Shown here one piece after another: positions 25,601 to 37,900 of a DNA stretch of 64,000 nucleotides. The number at the start of each line of letters is the position of its first letter. Position 1 is the stretch's first letter. The position numbers were made by a program, and so were the translations under genes. The notes beneath the pieces were generated by a model. It was not told where the DNA came from. It ran no database searches and saw only the letters and a program-made list of their open reading frames with translations. The DNA comes from Mytilus galloprovincialis. Its lineage: Eukaryota; Mollusca; Bivalvia; Mytilida; Mytilidae. The stretch spans positions 57,999,560 through 58,063,559 of the forward strand of contig NC_134839.1 of NCBI RefSeq assembly GCF_965363235.1, in the 5' to 3' direction.

Positions 25601-26597
25601 CGACGACGCCAACGTGATAGCAATATACGACCAAAAAATTAAAATTTTTGCGGTCGTATAAAAACACTAGCGGCTTGGGAAATTTTACAGTCCCTTGACT
25701 GGTATTTTTCGCAAATGCCCCTCTTTAACATAATATATCTGTTCAATATACGAAATTATTTTAAGTAAAACGCTATTTGCACTCGTGTCGTTATATTTTA
25801 AATTGATTTGTAATCGTTTTATTACGCCATATTTGTTTTTTTTTTTTCAATTTCTTCAACTTTCTTTGTCTGCAAATCAAATTTTTGATATTAATTCTCA
25901 CGGACAGAGAACACGGATACATATATCTGTAGTTATGAATTTTATATATAAAATATTCTCCCATATGTTGAGTTTAAGTTTTGGACCAAATGGAATATAG
26001 ACACTAGAAAAGGTTACGAAAATGTATTTGCCGTTGAGCCATCTAAGCTCGGTCACAAATTATTTCTTTAATTGCAAAATTGGAACGAGAAACCAAATCT
26101 ATGCTTAGATGACTAAACTGCAAACAAATACTTCAACAAATGAAACTTAAAAAAAATCTTTTTTTAAACAGGTGATGGAACTGTGAATGAACACGAGTTT
26201 GAACATTATTACACACAGGTAAAGTATAAATAATTTACGTGGTGTAGAACACATTGTTCAATACCAAACTTATTTCTATTAATTACACATGTATCTAATT
26301 TGTAATAATTTTGAATATCAGTGAATTAAAACATTTGGAATTACATGTGAGAACTTTTATTCGCGTTTAAATTAAAAGATGTGTTTAATCATTTGATTTT
26401 GCCATTTGATTAGGGACTTTCCGTTTTGAATTTCCTCGGAGTTCAGTATTTTGTGATTTTACTTTACTGAAGGGTATTGATTTGACTTTTTATTTGTTTG
26501 ATACATCTTCGGTATGAGATTATACTTGTTTATTTCTTGTCATCTGTAGATAATGAAGCATCTTGGACATATTCCACACGGTCATAATGGAAGATAA
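19641..26597 (+). CDS. Secreted four-EF-hand calcium-binding protein, gene B (140 aa, five coding exons)
   Basis: Coding exons are 19641-19687, 21012-21139, 22614-22766, 26172-26218 and 26550-26597, with phases 2, 1, 1 and 0 as in gene A. The signal peptide is MKLILALSLFLGYVT, followed by Cys16. EF loops lie at 36-47 (DHDHNGILEMAE), 56-67 (DTNGDGNVTCAE), 87-98 (DQDGDCIMSHAD) and 107-118 (DQNGDGTVNEHE). Loop 3 has Asp instead of Glu at position 12, which may lower Ca/Mg selectivity (inference from EF-hand knowledge). Cys65 and Cys92 match the two loop cysteines of gene A, and the tail is again His-rich (GHIPHGHNGR). The second exon is one codon shorter than in gene A. The start is the ATG six bases after an acceptor (TTATATTCACAG). 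It is a tandem paralogue; its expression site is unknown. Confidence 0.9.
20290..20550 (+). repeat. Short interspersed repeat S5
   Basis: GGCACAATCAAAAGCTTAAA, ATTCCTGACTTGGTACAGGC and TATGACAGTTGTATG follow the same order as in 11785-12130. It lies in intron 1 of gene B. Confidence 0.6.
20815..21000 (-). repeat. Short interspersed repeat S5 abutting the exon 2 acceptor of gene B
   Basis: The minus strand carries the S5 head, seen on the plus strand as CAGGAATATCACAGC, GCCATTTGATTAGGGACTTC and GTATTTTTGTGATTTTACTT. The repeat ends about 10-15 bases before the CAG acceptor at 21009-21011, so it supplies the likely branch-point and pyrimidine region. Confidence 0.65.
21775..21930 (-). repeat. 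Short interspersed repeat S4
   Basis: Reads inversely to S4: TTCAACTTCGTACTTTATTT, GAGCGTCACTATTGAGTCTT, AAACGCGTTTGGCGC and TATGATGAGTTTATT. Clear plus-strand copies lie at 56074-56235 and 62483-62635. It lies in intron 2 of gene B. Confidence 0.7.
22944..23070. repeat. Hairpin palindrome centred on CCCGCTACGCGCG
   Basis: The left arm AATATTTTTTCTGTCTATTC to TGGTGCACACTGTTAAATAA is mirrored by GCGTTATTCAGTGTGCACCA to AGACAGAAAAAATATT, with arms of about 60 bp. Flanking CTGATTGGCTGACG and TTTTGATTGGTTGA blocks suggest it is the core of a larger MITE-like element (about 22795-23120). It lies in intron 3 of gene B. Confidence 0.85.
23240..25660. mobile_element. Composite non-autonomous element of 2.4 kb with internal tandem arrays
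   Basis: The left end is GCTCCGCAGGGCGCAGCTTT followed by ATACGACCGCAGAGG. The right end carries a (GAC)n tract, then GCAATATACGACC, AAAATTTTTGCGG and TCGTATA, so TATACGACCGC occurs inverted at both ends and again as a terminal hairpin. Inside are a 155-bp unit twice (from 23845 and 24000), diverged repeats with GGACCCTTTGGACCTTAATG (24380-24780), and a 161-bp unit about five times (24841, 25002, 25163, 25324, 25483) containing CTTCCTTTTGTGGTCATAAA. There is no coding frame. It fills most of intron 3 of gene B. The superfamily is uncertain. Confidence 0.7.
26375..26465 (-). repeat. S5 fragment upstream of exon 5 of gene B
   Basis: TTTGATTTTGCCATTTGATT, AGGGACTTTCCGTTTTG and CAGTATTTTGTGATTTTACT repeat the S5 head seen at 20900-21000. 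It ends about 85 bases before the exon 5 acceptor at 26549. Confidence 0.65.
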
Positions 26598-27240
26598 GGT
26601 AATTTTAGTGTCCCTTTGTTCTATTGATATATTATTAAAAACATGACATGTCTTCGACTTCAAAATTTTCAATTAAAAAGGACTTGTCTACAAAAGTCGT
26701 TATGTTATCAAAAGCAAATAGCACTTAACCTGAGGGAAACACATCAAATATATAAGAGGAAAACAACGACACAACAGAAACACTAAAATGCAACACACAG
26801 GAACACACTATAAGATAGCAACTGCCATTTCCTGACTGTACAGAATAAAGGCAACAGTTTATATCAATTCAGTTGTTAAATCTACGAATAATTTTCTATT
26901 CATATAATTTCATTTTCTATCATTTTGAGTATGCGGAAACATATAGCTGTACCATTTTGGGTATCTGGCGGTTCTATTCTCAGTCTGCTTAAAAGTGTGA
27001 ATAGCTTCTGTTCATTTTCATTTTAAGGGCTAAGAAAAAACGAATGTCTACTTGTAATCAACAAATTAATCTGTACTTTTTGTTTTTGCAGGTGGGAGGA
27101 TCCGAGTCTACTTCTGTATAAAAGTTTTAGTTACTAAATATGTTTTGGTTGATCTTTATTTTACAATGTAAATGTATGAAAAAGAGTTTATGTTGCTCCA
27201 CAGTTGTTTAGGTAGTCTTATCCGTAAAACGATTAAAACC
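26598..27240 (+). other. 3'UTR intron and terminal exon of gene B
   Basis: The donor AAG|GTAATT lies one base after the TAA stop. The acceptor TTTTGTTTTTGCAG ends at 27091, and the terminal exon starts GTGGGAGGATCCGAGTC. An ATTAAA at 27232-27237 is a possible poly(A) signal. The intron contains an S5-related fragment at about 26700-26860. Confidence 0.6.
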
Positions 27241-27284
27241 ATAAAAAAATGAAAATCAGCTCAAACCACATAAGTCAAGTCAGG

Positions 27285-27715
27285 TTATACAGAACAACTA
27301 AAATCGTCAAAAGTTACTTAATACAGTACAGCTATATCCGCCTTATGTCAATATATATATATACCAGAACCATTATCAGACCGTCTGATGTCAGTTAATG
27401 CAGTACGCGTAACCCGTACAGGTCAGTAATGCAGAACATCTAAAATCATCAAACTTCAAGGTTAGTTAATTCAGAACACCTAAATTCATGTATGGTCAGT
27501 TAATGCAGTACAACTAAAAACGGTCTATGGTCAATTAATTTAGCACACCTAAATTCGTATATGGTCAGTTAAAGCAGAACAACTAAAAACCGTCTAAGGT
27601 CAGTTAATTCAGAACACCTAAACGTGTTTAAGGTGATCAGTTAATTCAGAACAACTAAAATCGTCTGTGATTAGTTAATGCAGACGCCTAAAATCGTATA
27701 AGGTCATTTACAGCA
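27285..27715. repeat. Minisatellite, unit about 34-36 bp
   Basis: Repeats of GGTCAGTTAATGCAGAACA plus CCTAAAATCGTCTAT recur about eleven times, with alternate GAACAACTAAAA and GAACACCTAAA variants. It starts just downstream of the likely gene B poly(A) site. Confidence 0.8.
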
Positions 27716-28920
27716 AAACATATAAACGCACAGTACTAAATTCACTACTGCTTTTTTTTTATGAACACAACCTTATATATAACTAAATTTTACTTGATTT
27801 GTAAATCTAAAGGGTGTCATAAGAGATACGAGCGACACACGTTGGGACATAGCAGGTCTCCGCGACGATTTACGGTTGAGTAAACAGAAAACATATAAAA
27901 AAAAGTATCTATCATCATAGATACAATGTATCTGGATTAAAAATTAAATTATGTACGTCAAACGCGCGTTTGTATATGAAAGACTCAGCAGTGACGATCG
28001 ACTTTAGAAGGATAAAAGGGCCAATGAGGCACCACGAAATTAACGCATTTCTGCTTGTAAATTGTCAGTCTTGGAGATCAATATCCCTCGGTAGTCATTG
28101 CTTCGGTATTGTTTGAATTTAAAAGATACATTTTTGATGCAAACTTCCATAGTTTAATTTAAACATATTTTATTGTCCAAAACAAATGGATTAGATTCAA
28201 GTTTTTCAACTTAGTTCCGTCTTCTTCCATAGATTATTTTAAAATAGATTATTAAAATCTAAAGATTGCAAAAATTCCAACCAAAGTTTATATCATCTTG
28301 TGTTTGGCTATTTCATTTCTGTCCTCAACGTTCATCTACCTTTACAAGTGTTGTGTGCTAATTATTCATATGCTTGAAATGAGTAAGTGTGTCTGTCAAT
28401 TTGCTTTTGCTGATGGCTGACTATCATCGCTTTGAAAAAGGTTCGTTCAACCATTGATGTATTTTTTTATATGCAAAACAAAATTTCCTCAGACAAAGTT
28501 AACCGACTGTCTCTTTATTTTGAATACTTTTGGATTCTATTGTCCCAAAAGTTGCATAATCCAGGCTTTAAATACACGTCATATTTTGAATGACAATGCA
28601 CTCATAAATGGTTGCATAGCACATTTTTTTATTGTAATGGTTTTTAAAATAGGGACAAAATATACCAGAGGAACAGTCAAACTCATAGATTAAAAACAAA
28701 CTGACAATGCAATGGCTAAAAATAAAAAGACAAACAGACAAATAATAGTACAGAAGACACAACATAGAAAACTGAAGACTAAGCAACACGAATCCCACCA
28801 AAATCTGTAACGTTATTTATAATTTGAAGTTGTTTACATGCATTCAAACCTTGAAAACTATAGTATCCACACATGAAAAATCAAACTTTCGCACTCATTT
28901 TCAAAAATATTTCATACATA
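27716..28920. other. Intergenic region between gene B and ARSB-a
   Basis: The convergent gap between the EF-hand and sulfatase genes. It holds an S4 copy (about 27910-28010) and an S3 copy on the minus strand (28650-28805). The 28454-28693 and 28568-28801 open frames overlap S3 on both strands and are repeat by-products. On the minus strand AATAAA (28926-28921) lies 62 bases after the ARSB-a stop and is its likely poly(A) signal. Confidence 0.65.
28650..28805 (-). repeat. Short interspersed repeat S3
   Basis: Contains ACAGTCAAACTCATAG, AACTGACAATGCAATGGC and CACGAATCCCACCAAAA, the inverse of the S3 consensus seen at 60955-61190. Confidence 0.7.
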
Positions 28921-28987
28921 TTTATTACATTTCTAATTTCTCTCTCTCACAAATTCTTCATTTCATCTTCCATATCCACTTTTATAT

Positions 28988-31900
28988 CTAATATGGACTT
29001 ATTTTGTTTGGATGCTTTTTCTTATATCGATAATAAAGACAATATAGCGCAAGAATAAAAATCGACAGAAATGAATATCTAAATATCTTTGTGTTAGAAG
29101 AAAGTTCGATTTCTTCCGTTATCTCTTGATTTTGAATCCATGGACCCCAATATCCCTCATGGTATTTCGGATCGGCCATGAAGTCATTTTCAGGATAAAA
29201 GCAAGGTACCGAAGTCAATGCAAATTTTGCCAACATATCAAGTAAATCTGTAACAACTTCTGGTCTTTTTGTAGATAAATCATGTTTTTCATATGGGTCA
29301 ATTTCAATGTTAAAAAGCCAAACGTTTTTATCATCTGGCCTTTCATACAGTTTATTCTGGTTCTGTCCTCGAATTGAAGTATATATCCACGATCCATTTC
29401 CTACAATATATCGAGAAGGTTTATAATCTTGCTTTTTTATTCAGACTTTGCTGTCAATTTCTCTGGCTTCGTTATTAAATTACACAAATGTTCCCTTGAC
29501 CATAATTTTGTTTTGTTGGTATGAGGAGACAGAAGCTTGCCCCGAATTTATTACATATAATTAAAAGCATCAATGAACAAATACAAAACTATGCAGTCAA
29601 CATATGCAGTCGAAACAACAATAGACAGAAGAGAAAGACTAAGCATATAGCTCATAAAAAATCTCGAATCCTCGAATTCATGACTATATCATTTGTAAGA
29701 CAACTAAATTGCCCATCGAACTCTGGACAGTGGTTACATAGAAAGGTGAATCCGATGGACACCACTTTTGATTTCCTTCGACATTAGTGGAATTTTGTCC
29801 TTTTGTCATTGTGTTTGTACATTGCCAATGATAATAAATCCATAAAAACTGGCTACTGACGAAAATTTTGGTAAATTGTTTACTTAATCAATAAATAGAA
29901 CTTTTTTAGGTTCATACCTGGATCGCCTGTAATAATTTTCCATTCATTATGTCGAAGTGCAGCTCTTTCTCTAGTATCAAACTGATTATCAGATGTTCGT
30001 TCTCCAGCATGGGAAAATAATGGATCAATGTTGTGTAGAATAGTATTTCGTTGACTCTGTTCACCGTAACTAGTTAAAAACATATGCACTACGTTATTGC
30101 ATTCTGCATACCAATACACCATTTTTAAAGTATGACAAAACTAGACCAATTTAATCCAATTTTATTCCAATTGTAACGATTTTGATTTAAAATAAATGCA
30201 TCTATGTTTATCTGTTGGTCATCATTGTTTAGATTAAAAATTCATTTACTAGTTTTTCTTTCAGTTTTTAGCATTACATTGTAAATGGTAATAATTTTAC
30301 TGCAAAAGATAATGCATATTTATTTAGTTATGATAGAAAAATATTTGAAAATTCAAACCATAAAACTAACATTGACAATCGGATGAAACAAAAATGGACA
30401 AAACTATAGCCAAACCTAGACAAAAACCAAAGAGAATTTTAACTGTCGGTAAAGATTGATAAAGCGAATAGTATGTTTATTTGATTCCCAACTTATTTTC
30501 TTTGTATTTAAAAAGGTCTTTCAATTTTGATTTGATATAACATTTTACAATGTGAAGCACAATCAAAACATCTTTCATAACTCAATTATATCAAACATAA
30601 TCTTGGATAAAGACCTACAAAAATCTGTACATGTTGTGACCAAAAATAAATCGATTAGAACAAATTCATTTACTAGTTTTATGGAATAGAGAATGAGAAC
30701 GGGGAATGTTTCAAAGAGACAACAACCCTGTCATAGAGCAGGAATCAGCCCAAAGCCACCAACTGGTATTCAACGCAGAGAGGAAAATTCATGCATTTAA
30801 TTAAAAAAAGGCTTGATTGTAACTTCACTTAGACTCAGGCATGAATGAAAATTCACCTGGTATCGAAACCATTCTATGATTGATTTCAAAGGGACATATA
30901 TTGTTGACATTACAAGTTGTGAGAAACAATGAGCAACTTAGACAAGTTAGAATAACTATCCAGTATATCATGCTCTAAATCCTAATTATTAAAAGTTGTG
31001 AAGAAATATAACAGAGACATATCAATTCCTAAACAAAGCGGTGTTAAAGCACATATAGATAGGATATCTATAAGTAATTGTTTTGCAAATTTGGGAAGGC
31101 CGTACGGTGACCTTTAGTTGTTAACTTTTATGTCATTTGAGTTCTGGTGGAGAGTTGTTCATTTGTATACCCTACCACTTGTAAATAGGATGTCAATAGG
31201 TATTTGTTTTTCTCATTGTTGAAGGTTTAACGGTGACCTTAATTGTTAACTTCTATATCATTTGGTCTCTGGTAAAGAATTGTGTTTATTGGTTAATCAT
31301 ATCAAATTTTCTCATGATATAAAATAGAAGGTGTGATATGACTGCCAATGAGACAACTCACCACAAGAGACCAAAATGACAAAGAAATTACAAACTTTAG
31401 ATCACCGTACGGCCTTAAACAAGAGCAAAGTCCATACCTTATAGTCAGCTACAAAAGGACACGAAATGACAATGTAAAACAATTCAAACGAGAAAACTAA
31501 AGGCCTTATTTATCTACAAAACATGAACTATACACAAAAAGTTAACACATAAACATACGACAACCACTGAATTACAGACTCCTGACTTGGGACGGACACT
31601 TACGTATCAATCATACATTAGCTTTTTATCTTAAATTGTTCAAATGTCGTTTACGAACATATCAGATTATGGGTAACATTTCACATTTGAAAGATTGTAT
31701 GCCTGCTGCCATGATTTACAAGCTTTTTTGACTGAAACAGATGAATGTTTCGTAAGAATATGATATCGTGACTCAATTAAGTTGTAAGCAGAGTTTTTGC
31801 CTTTTAAAAGACAAACAAATTTCATTTAGAGATTTTAATCTCACTTCGGTGATTTTGATAAAGTATATTAACACGCGTTGGTGAAGTACAAGCGTTATAT

Positions 31901-34900
31901 GTTAAGATAATGGCCACATTAACAAACACTCCATACCTTATTGTTCTCCACTGGTCCACACCGTCAAGCGGATTCGTTCTTGTCAATGATCCATTTGCAA
32001 GATTAATTAATGTTGGAAACCAATCAGAAATATGGATTAGTTCTTTTGAAATGGCGCCTTTCTTTTGTATCATTTGACCATGAACAAATCCAACAGCTTT
32101 GACACCTCCTTCCCACAGGGAACCTTTCCAGCCCCTTAATGGCCAGTTGTCTCCACCGTACAACACTTGTCCTCCATTGTCTGTGAAACATAAAATTATA
32201 TCATGTGCAAGTCTGAACATTTCTTTTGAAAAGGAGGTGGGGAGTTTTTGGGGATAATTGTATTTCCGAACGTTATGAATAATCTTTTATACCACTAGAT
32301 GTATATATTTGTACTAATAGTCTATTCTCGCATATGTACCAGAAATAGGTAACCGGAATCTCAAAAAAAAAATAGTGGACTATACAACATATCACACCAA
32401 CCACCACAAGTTGGACTTTCTCTTTGTCTTATTAATATCAATGCTCTGTAACCACCAACCAAGTTGCGGCACGCATAGTCTCAGATTTCCTTGAAATTTG
32501 GTTTGTTGATCGATAAACAGAAAAGAAATATGTGGACAAACAATTTGTTTACGCCCCCGTTTCCATGGTAACGGGTCCCCTTGGATTTTGACCCAAAAAT
32601 GCATATTTTGACGAACAAAAATGGTATATTTAGAGCAGTTATCATGCAAACATGTCAAGTTTTAAAAACATTTTGACTTTTGTTCATTAAAAATAACACT
32701 TTATGAGTAAGATGAAAGATAAAAATCATTTTTGGCAAAATTGGAAGAAGGAAACAGCACTGATTTAAAGAGTGGAGTTTTCGATGTATTCAAGAAAGCA
32801 AATTATAGGCATTTTGCATGACATAATTTTAAATTTTTGCATCCACAACAAATGATACTAGGGTAATAAATGTAAACTATCACTGTTGCCTAGGTATAAT
32901 TTATCAATAAAGGTTTGGGAAATCGGTTGATAGGGTGGTTGCTATTGGAATATAAAAGCGTCATTTTTGGTATTTTGTAATAGAATTTTCACATTGTTAT
33001 TAAAATAGCTTTAAAACAGTGACAGATACAAAATAAAAATCACTTGGGACATGTTGTACATTCAATGACCTGAAAGTTGACCTAAAGGTCAAAGGTTATT
33101 GAGTACACTCATATGCGTCAAAGCTTAGCGAAAGGTAGTGCGACGTAATCAGTCAAACAAACTTTATTAGATTAACTCGTAAAGGAACGGTCGTTTTCAT
33201 TGGTCAATTCAAACCTTCGACCTCACACCTGTGAAAATAGAACACGCGTACTATAAGTTAAATGGACTGATCAGTATTCACGTAGCCGGTCAAGGTTGTT
33301 ATAACCTTTCATCGTCGTATTCACGTACGTGATTGTGTTCTTGGTTATCCCATAGCAATTCTATCTTTTATACATGTGCATGTAAAATTCATTGAATTCA
33401 TAATTTAGTGCAATAGTAAAATTTTAAAACTTATTAGTATCAGGTTTCACATGGAAATATTTAACTATTCAACTGTGTTCTAATTTGGTTCTGAATTAAG
33501 AGATCTTCCGTTTTATTTTGATGGGAGGGGGACTTGGATGAAACATTTTGTTCCTTTTTTTTGGTTGTAATCTCTGTCGTGTCTTTTTATTTTTCGGTCT
33601 ATTTGGTCCTGCCTTATTTTATTTGTCCGGATTGTTTTTTACATAAATCGTCATCCGGTCTTTTTTTGCCAAGTTGCTCATCCTGCCTTTTCATATCTTT
33701 CGCAAGTTTTAGGTATTCGACTAAGAAAAGTGTGATTTTTTTTCTTGAGAAAAAAATCCGGAATTCTAAGTAAATTCAGAACATGTAACCAACCATACTT
33801 TTTTTGTTTAGAGAAAAATGGAGGTGGCAAACCATGGCCCAGTGGAAGGAATATACTTTATAAACTCCAGCAATATAATTTATGAAATTAATAATTAACT
33901 GTTTTGCTATTCTCGGTTGAAAAACGAACGTAAATTATATATTGTAAATATTTAAATAGTTACATAGAAAACAATCAGTTTTTAAAAGCGTGTTTATTTA
34001 TTAAATGTATTGATAAAAAGCCGATGGGTCTCTACTTGGACATGCATTCAGTCATCCTCCTTAGTAGGTTCATAATATTTCGATTCTCAGTTTATCTTAC
34101 ATATATGATTTTGTATTTCATTTTAAATACGCATGCATACTACACGTCACTTTGGGGGATAGTTCAACTATTTTTTCGGTATGAAAATAAAAGATAAGTT
34201 TTCAGCCAATTAAAATCGAAAAAAGTACATTTACATTGTTCCTTATAAACTAGTCTACGATATTTCTTAAAATTATTTATTATTTTAATTAGTTCCACAC
34301 ATACAAAAGAAAAACCTTCACCGATGTAACAAATCAATCCTTTTTACACCAACATGCCTTCACTGACTTCATTTGAATTTCGTGGTGACCATGATAGTAC
34401 ATTGCATACTACGTCTTCATTCATGTGCACAAATGATACGATTATTGTTGCTTTGTTTCTATTTTTCGGGGATAATTTGCTCCGTAAATGATACGTAATT
34501 TCTGAATGAACAAACGTTTAGGCTACTGCAAGTGTAACGTTCTACCGCAGTACCGGTGTGTTCGTTTTATGGCATGAAAACACTATAAGAGGAATGTGAA
34601 AACCATCATAAATTATTTTAATTATTGTAATGGATCAGTATTATGAGATACTTATTATAAGTAACTACAACATTGGAAGAAATTAAAGTGGTCCGTATAA
34701 AAACGGCACATGTTTATCCATATATTTTTCATAATGTGGTACAAGATAATTATGTTGCTGCGGTATAATATTTCGACACAACTATTTGAAATTCACAACT
34801 CATTTATTTAATTCTTTTGATCATAGATTTGTAAACTATGCATTGTCAAATCCTTGTTTTTACATTCGTAGTAACATAGTACATTCCATAGTCAGTCACC

Positions 34901-37900
34901 TGTATCAATTCACGTACACACTACGATTGTGGATTGTATTTGAATCTTTCGGCCAATGAAATGAGACGTTACAAGTTGTTTGTTTGTGGTACGCCAGAAT
35001 GTCATCAATGAACTATCAAACGCTAAACTTGACTGCATTTCACTGTATTTTGACTTTGACCTTCAATCTTTTTTATTTAAAAAATTAGTAAAATTCAGAT
35101 ACCTTGAAAAAATATTATCCAAAAGATAAGTCATATTAAAGTCAAAAATACACTGACAACGCCATGGTTTAAAAAAGATAAAGACCAAAAGACAAACAGT
35201 AGTACACAACACACAGCATATAAAACTAAAGACACGAACCCCACCGTCTGCGATATCACATTTAACTTTTTGCCGTTATGTGTACCTGTTGTGAAGACCA
35301 CCAATGTGTCTTGCCATAACCCTTTGGACTGGAAAGACTTCACAACATCGCCTATTCCCTCGTCCATTGCCGATGTCATACCTATAACGAAAGAGACAGA
35401 TTTTTGATGAGAAGACGTATTTCAGGGATTTTGATGTGTTGCTGTATCATGGCATAAAACTATACAATTCGCCCCTTTCATATACAATCTGTATTAAAAT
35501 TAAAATAAAATATCCAATATACTAGTAAAAGATTTTATTTTGATTGTTATTACACCAATTCTTTAATTTAGCCATGACCATCTAAAACCAGCTTGATTTG
35601 ACGGACTATAACTGCAAAATGGTACAGCTGCATGAAACATATTAAATATTGAATCTTCTTTTTTATAACTTCAATTGCAATGAAAACACAAAAAGATGTT
35701 TCCCTCATCGGGATTCTTTTTTATAACTTCAATTGCAATGAAAACACAAAAAGATGTTTCCCTCATCGGGATTCTTTTTTATAACTTCAATTGCAAAGAA
35801 AACACAAAAAGATGTTTCCCTCATCGGATTTCGACGAATGCATCTGAACTATCAGGGCAACCTCGCCTGCTCTGTATCCATCCTGCTACCAATCGAACAA
35901 CTAGGCTATACAAATATAGCGTTCGTTAGCCGAGTAATGCTTTTATTTGTCGGCTTTGTCTGTATGGTGACAGAGCTAAATGGCTAACTTTTGTAGACCA
36001 CCTGTGTTTTGTTTGTCGTAAATTCAGTTAATTTTACTTACCACGACTTCACATCAAATTACAATTTTATTATATACATATAAATTACACCATGTATAAA
36101 ATATATTAAAAAAGGTCAAATGAAATACAGCAAAAGATTCTGAGTATTGCAGTCTTGTGCACGTACGATAAATTAAATCAACCAAAAGCTATATTTACAA
36201 GTTTGTATGTGGAATTTTGAAATAAAAGGGCCAACAAGCATGTAAAACAACAATTATCTCCAGTATCAGTTTTTACCTGCATAGATTTTTCTGTCCATAT
36301 CTTTGATATGTCCGTACTGTTTAAGATACTTGTCTGGAACTTGTAATGGTAAATGAACTGCTTGATAGGACAGGTACATAAATAACGGCTGGCAAAAATG
36401 ATATTAACATGATAAACACTAAATGAATAATTGTTTTATAATTGTTTTACATGTTCACATGAACTAAGAACACTTCAATATCATTATATGAAAGGATACA
36501 GTACACCTTAATTTCATACAAAGTTAAAACTTGTAATTGAAAAATCTTAAAACCAACCCAATTCACAATAGTCTCTATAAGGTGAATTTTCAATGATTTC
36601 CCCATAAAATCAATCATTTCAATTTGCTGAATAGCTTTTCCAAATACAGGGTTGAATATGTGTTAAGTGAAACGAACTTTTAAGTATTTATTAAATATAA
36701 TTGTAGAACATCTGAGTGCTTTAACATCATGTTATTGCTATATTTATCAAAAAAAAAAACCTGGAGAATAATTCAAAATTATTTTATGTAACACGATAGT
36801 AGAAAGATTGCCCTTATTAACAGATCAAAAACTGAATGAATACTGTTACTTTTTGTTTTCCATGGTTACAATGAAAATGACATGTATTTTATTTTTCATT
36901 GTTTTGAACACATAAAGATCAGACAAAACGCATGTTTGCTAGCCTAGGATTGCGAATAGTCCCTACGTGGAGAGGAGTAGACTAGTAAAGAGGAACAATA
37001 CGTACTTTCTCTGAATCATGTTTTTCCACAATTTCCACAGCTTTCTTGGTGTATAAATTAGTAGAATATTGTCCTCTATATTCATTATTAACTCTCTGAA
37101 TTCCATCCCTTAGATCAAGTCCATTTATTCCCATTGCAGAGTCATTGTACAGGTAGTGATCGGCTTTTCCATTAAGAATACCTTCAATTGGAAAAATCTT
37201 GTTAAACAGTAACACAGAAAGAAATCATGTGTATGACTTTCTTCTTTGATAGAGATAGTTTACATACAATGTTCAATGAGGTGTCTTCCCGATTGTTCCA
37301 CTTTATGATGTTACAGGAAAAAAGTAAAGACATTTTGTGGGACAATTGGGAAGTTAAAATGTGGGAAAAGTAGGAATTATTTTGATAGTGATTAATTTTT
37401 TTTATAGTGTGTTGCAGTTAATTTCAGGTTAATAATCAATGTTACTATATCAAATATAAAAACAAATGAACAAATGATAACATTTACATATTATATCATG
37501 AATGACATGAAATATAATATGAAGTCATAAATTTTAGTCTAAGATGCATGTTTTTTATGGACGTCAAGTTGGTTACTTATTCCCTATTACCTATTCGTTA
37601 CCTATTCCCTATTCCCTATTCGTTACCTATTCGTTACCTATTCCCTATTCCCTATTCGTTACCTATTTGTTACCTATTCCCTATTCCCTATTCGTTACCT
37701 ATTCGTTACCTATTCCCTATTCCCTATTCGTTACCTATTCCCTATTCCCTATTCGTTACCTATTCGTTACCTATTCCCTATTCCCTATTCGTTACCTATT
37801 CCATATTCCCTATTCGTTACCTATTCGTTACCTATTCCCTATTCCCTATTCGTTACCTATTCGTTACCTATTCCCTATTCCCTATTCGTTATCTATTCCC

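Noticed and set aside
32392-32658. 88-codon minus-strand frame in ARSB-a intron 5
   Set aside because: No recognisable motif, and the surrounding DNA reads like a dispersed repeat; not supported as a gene.
33170-35060. Possible long inverted-repeat element in ARSB-a intron 5
   Set aside because: Only short patches (TTTTCATTGG and the inverse of CATTTCATTGGCC) match; too weak to define ends by eye.
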